From Glycine soja (taxonomy: Eukaryota > Streptophyta > Magnoliopsida > Fabales > Fabaceae), in contig NC_041005.1 of the NCBI RefSeq assembly GCF_004193775.1, forward strand, positions 5,458,501 through 5,522,500: a DNA stretch of 64,000 nucleotides, read 5' to 3'. Numbering within the stretch: the first letter of the stretch is position 1; the number at the start of each line of letters is the position of its first letter. The notes below the pieces were generated by a model. It did no database searches. It saw only the letters and a program-made list of their open reading frames with translations, and had not been told where the DNA came from. The position numbers and the translations under genes were made by a program. This document shows, piece by piece, positions 61,333-64,000 of this stretch.

Positions 61333-63225
61333 AATATAATTTTACATATTTTATTAAATGATTTTATTTTTAATTCTTTAATTAGTGACTTAACTACACT
61401 AATTAATGTTAGCCTAATTATAAAATTAGTTCCCAGCCAGCGCGGGGGAAGAGAGTAATAATAAGAAAAGTTCGATTAGATTGTTATAATATAATGTTTA
61501 TACTATTGGTATTTGCCGTGAATTCAAATTCTTAAGTCTAGTTAGAATGTTGGTCATGCATTAGGATTAAGATTTATTGATCTAGGGTATTGTCTGTTTA
61601 GGTGTTAGGTAGTTATTAAAATTTCGTCTTTATAAAAAGTATTTTGATGAATTAAGATAATATGATATTTGTATCGATTCTTAAGCAATTTGGAACTTTG
61701 TGCTTATCAATAACTTTTTATTATTTTTTGTTATATTAGTTGTATCATTTTTTTTATTGTTTTATAATTTTGTTTTTTATTGCATTAAATATTTTGTCAC
61801 TTTTTTCAATTTCTCTCATGATAAAATGCTGTCCAGAAATAAAGCGTAACCAGTACAGTATTTGTATATTTTTTATTATGTGAAAAAACCTTATCTGCCT
61901 TTTCGTAATCCGAATCGGGTTTATTTTAAAAGGCATCGGGTTTACCACACCATTGGGCTGTGAATTGCAAATGGATCCAACAACAACGTGTGTCAACGTT
62001 ACATTACTATCAGCATTTGCAGCACACGTACCCCGTAAACAGAGTGCTACTAATTGGTAATCACACACAGGCATGTACTATCAGCATAAAAAAATGTGAT
62101 GATTACGTTTGAGTAATGTTAATGTATTATTCGTGGCCAATTAAATAATGTGGTATTCATCTTAAACCTTTAGACCAATAACAGTAAGGAGTTGCATTCA
62201 ATTGGACATGTTGGGCTGGCTATGTATTTTGGAAACCCTAAGAGCTAACGAAACGTTAAGACAATACATACATGTATTTGCCTTTGTGCATAAAAAGAGT
62301 CATCATTATGAATGCTTCACTCCTCAGAGGCACGGACCTATAGATGTTTTTCTTTTTCTCCTTCAATTTAGTTGTACTAGATAGTTTCTCTCCATGGTAG
62401 TGATACTCCGTCCATATTCCATAACCAAAGAATGTTTGAGAATATAGTCATTTTTATCTATTAGCTTCGAATACAACGACTATATCTATTAGAGCATATA
62501 TTCTTGATTGGGTTATATTTAAATTGATGAAAATGTATATAATAAAGTGATATGTAATGAAATCACATTAACACCATGTTAGGCATAAATGATAGATTTT
62601 GGAAGAAATGACGAAGGAATAAAGGAAAAGAAACCAAAAGTAATTACTTCCATTTTGAAACCTCTTTTTCAAGTGAAGGAAGGAAAAGATAAATAGATTC
62701 CACAACAAAATTGTGTTCCTTCCAATTCGGATGGAAGAAGGAAAGAAACACTACTAATCATTTACGTAAAATAACAGAATTGTCCATATATTGGGCTACT
62801 TCCCGTCTCATTTCATTTGTTGCAACCTGTACATCTTCATTTGCTGCAAACAGCGACCACACTATTTGTTACAACTTTGCATTATACTTTTTATATTATA
62901 AGAGAAAAATCCATTCTATAAAAAAGTATTATTCAAAATTTATATTTTTACTTTAAAAAGTTTTAACTTCTTTTTATTTTGTTTTCTTTCATACGAGGTT
63001 GGTACTAACCAACTAAAATATCTTCTACTTTTGGTTCGGGATATGAGGTTGGTACTGAATTAATTTGAGCCAAACGTGTGAAATTATTATTAGTATCTTT
63101 AATTATTTTTTTTGCCATTATTTAGTTGGTTTAAGCCAATTACAATATCTTGTCATCTAGGTATTCTCTTTGTTTTCATAAACTTGCAAGCCTTATTCGC
63201 ATGATCATAGAGCATATGAATAAGA
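61333..63225. other. Intergenic, nothing recognised
   Basis: AT-rich DNA. The frames at 61754-62074 (-), 62202-62384 (+) and 62711-62956 (+) lack motifs. Confidence 0.45.
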
Positions 63226-63413
63226 AGTGGTCTTTGCCTTTCCCGTGTTAGTAGAGAGGCTAATAATGTAGCTCATTTTCTTTCTAGTCCTGGGGTTGGT
63301 CAATCCCAATCTATGGTGGAATGGGACTCTCCCTCCCCTCAACTAAGGACTCTCCTATCTAAGGATTCTTAGGTTGATTTTCTTTGTATTTTTTTAAACG
63401 AACAAAAAAAAAA
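63226..63413 (+). mobile_element. LINE 3' remnant with RNase H-like C terminus
   Basis: A short frame reading VSREANNVAHFLSSPGVGQS ends at TAG 63370-63372 after SPQLRTLLSKDS. The R-E-A-N-x-V-A-H-x-L-S pattern resembles the end of the RNase H-like domain in plant L1-type LINEs and related proteins. A short 3' tail follows and an A run ends near 63413. Upstream the frame is broken by stops, so only the end of an element is left. Confidence 0.45.
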
Positions 63414-64000
63414 CAATTACAACAAAATATCTTATTTGCACCCTTCTAATTAACAACAAGGTTATGTATGAATTTTAAGATAAAATCATGTATTTTTTTT
63501 TTCAAAATAAAATTTTCCATTTTTGTATATCAGAGGCTCGTTTGATCCAATCTTAATTGGGTTGGTTTGATTTGAATTGTAAAAAACTTTTGAAAAATTC
63601 AAAACCAATTCAGACTAATGAAAATTAATTAATTTAAAATTTATTTTCTCCCAAAATCGATCTAAATCGACCCATACCCATAAACAGTCACAGTCATAGG
63701 GTATGGAGTAGTTTCTCCCACTTTTTTACATGTATTTTGTTTTGTATGAGTTAATTTCACTGTCATGTACCCACTATTATTTAGATACTCGTGATTTATT
63801 CAACTTCAGTATTGTAATGCCAAAAGGTACAATACTCTTTTATTTTTTATTGGTATGCATCATATTGCTATCCAACATTTATTTATCGCATATTCATTTA
63901 ATTATGCTAATTGATAATATATGGTGTTGATTGTTTTAAATTGCCAAAAAAAATTACAACATTTTTATAATTAAATTAATAGTTTTATTCAAAATTGAAT
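63414..64000. other. Window end, nothing recognised
   Basis: AT-rich DNA with one short unsupported frame (63730-63930). Confidence 0.45.

Noticed and set aside
1..64000. CRISPR arrays, operons, riboswitches, prophage or bacterial genes
   Set aside because: None seen; the spliced genes, SINE, LINE, Helitron and eukaryotic tRNA show this is plant nuclear DNA.

Overview
This window is plant nuclear DNA from a eudicot, most likely a legume such as soybean (Glycine). The reasons are the AT-rich intergenic DNA, intron-containing genes with GT/AG borders, Au-type SINE, RTE LINE and Helitron pieces, and proteins that read like legume copies of known plant families. The genus is inferred from general look, not from a search. 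I rebuilt the exons by joining open frames at GT/AG borders and checking that phases add up.

Layout. 1-10.0 kb: gene-poor repeats, including a 96-bp tandem duplication, foldback repeats and a 49-bp minisatellite. 10.0-13.2 kb (-): a KEG-like protein kinase, 4 exons, 622 aa. 14-18 kb: gene-free, with a long palindrome and a 300-bp diverged duplication. 18.05-18.70 kb (-): chloroplast ATP synthase subunit b', no introns. 19.5-21.3 kb (-): a ubiquitin-like SNRNP25-type protein, 5 exons, 254 aa. 22.9-31.4 kb (-): a UGNT1-like nucleotide-sugar transporter locus with 10 exons that appears to be a pseudogene, with frame-shifting deletions in exons 2 and 8 and introns filled with a LINE, a SINE and foldback elements. 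36.4-37.7 kb (+): an IAA29-like Aux/IAA repressor, 4 exons, 226 aa. 40.3 kb (-): tRNA-Arg(CCG). 43.27-45.23 kb (+): an AP180/ANTH clathrin-assembly protein, 652 aa, CDS without introns. 50.26-52.66 kb (+): a conserved plant protein of unknown function, 4 exons, 275 aa. 54.5-57.4 kb (-): a probable EEIG1/EHBP1-family (NT-C2-like) protein, 4 exons, 620 aa. 57.4-64 kb: gene-poor, with TIR elements and a LINE 3' remnant.

The order kinase, ATP synthase b', ubiquitin-like, UGNT1, IAA29, ANTH, 275-aa protein matches, from memory, Arabidopsis AT4G32250-AT4G32295, so this is an ancient conserved block. The genes are not an operon or a pathway; they share only ancestry and neighbourhood. I did not see a novel multi-gene system. 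The most notable items are the decaying transporter gene inside an otherwise intact block, a 139-bp mini-Helitron with textbook ends, and several hairpin-forming elements, one of them inside an intron of the kinase gene.
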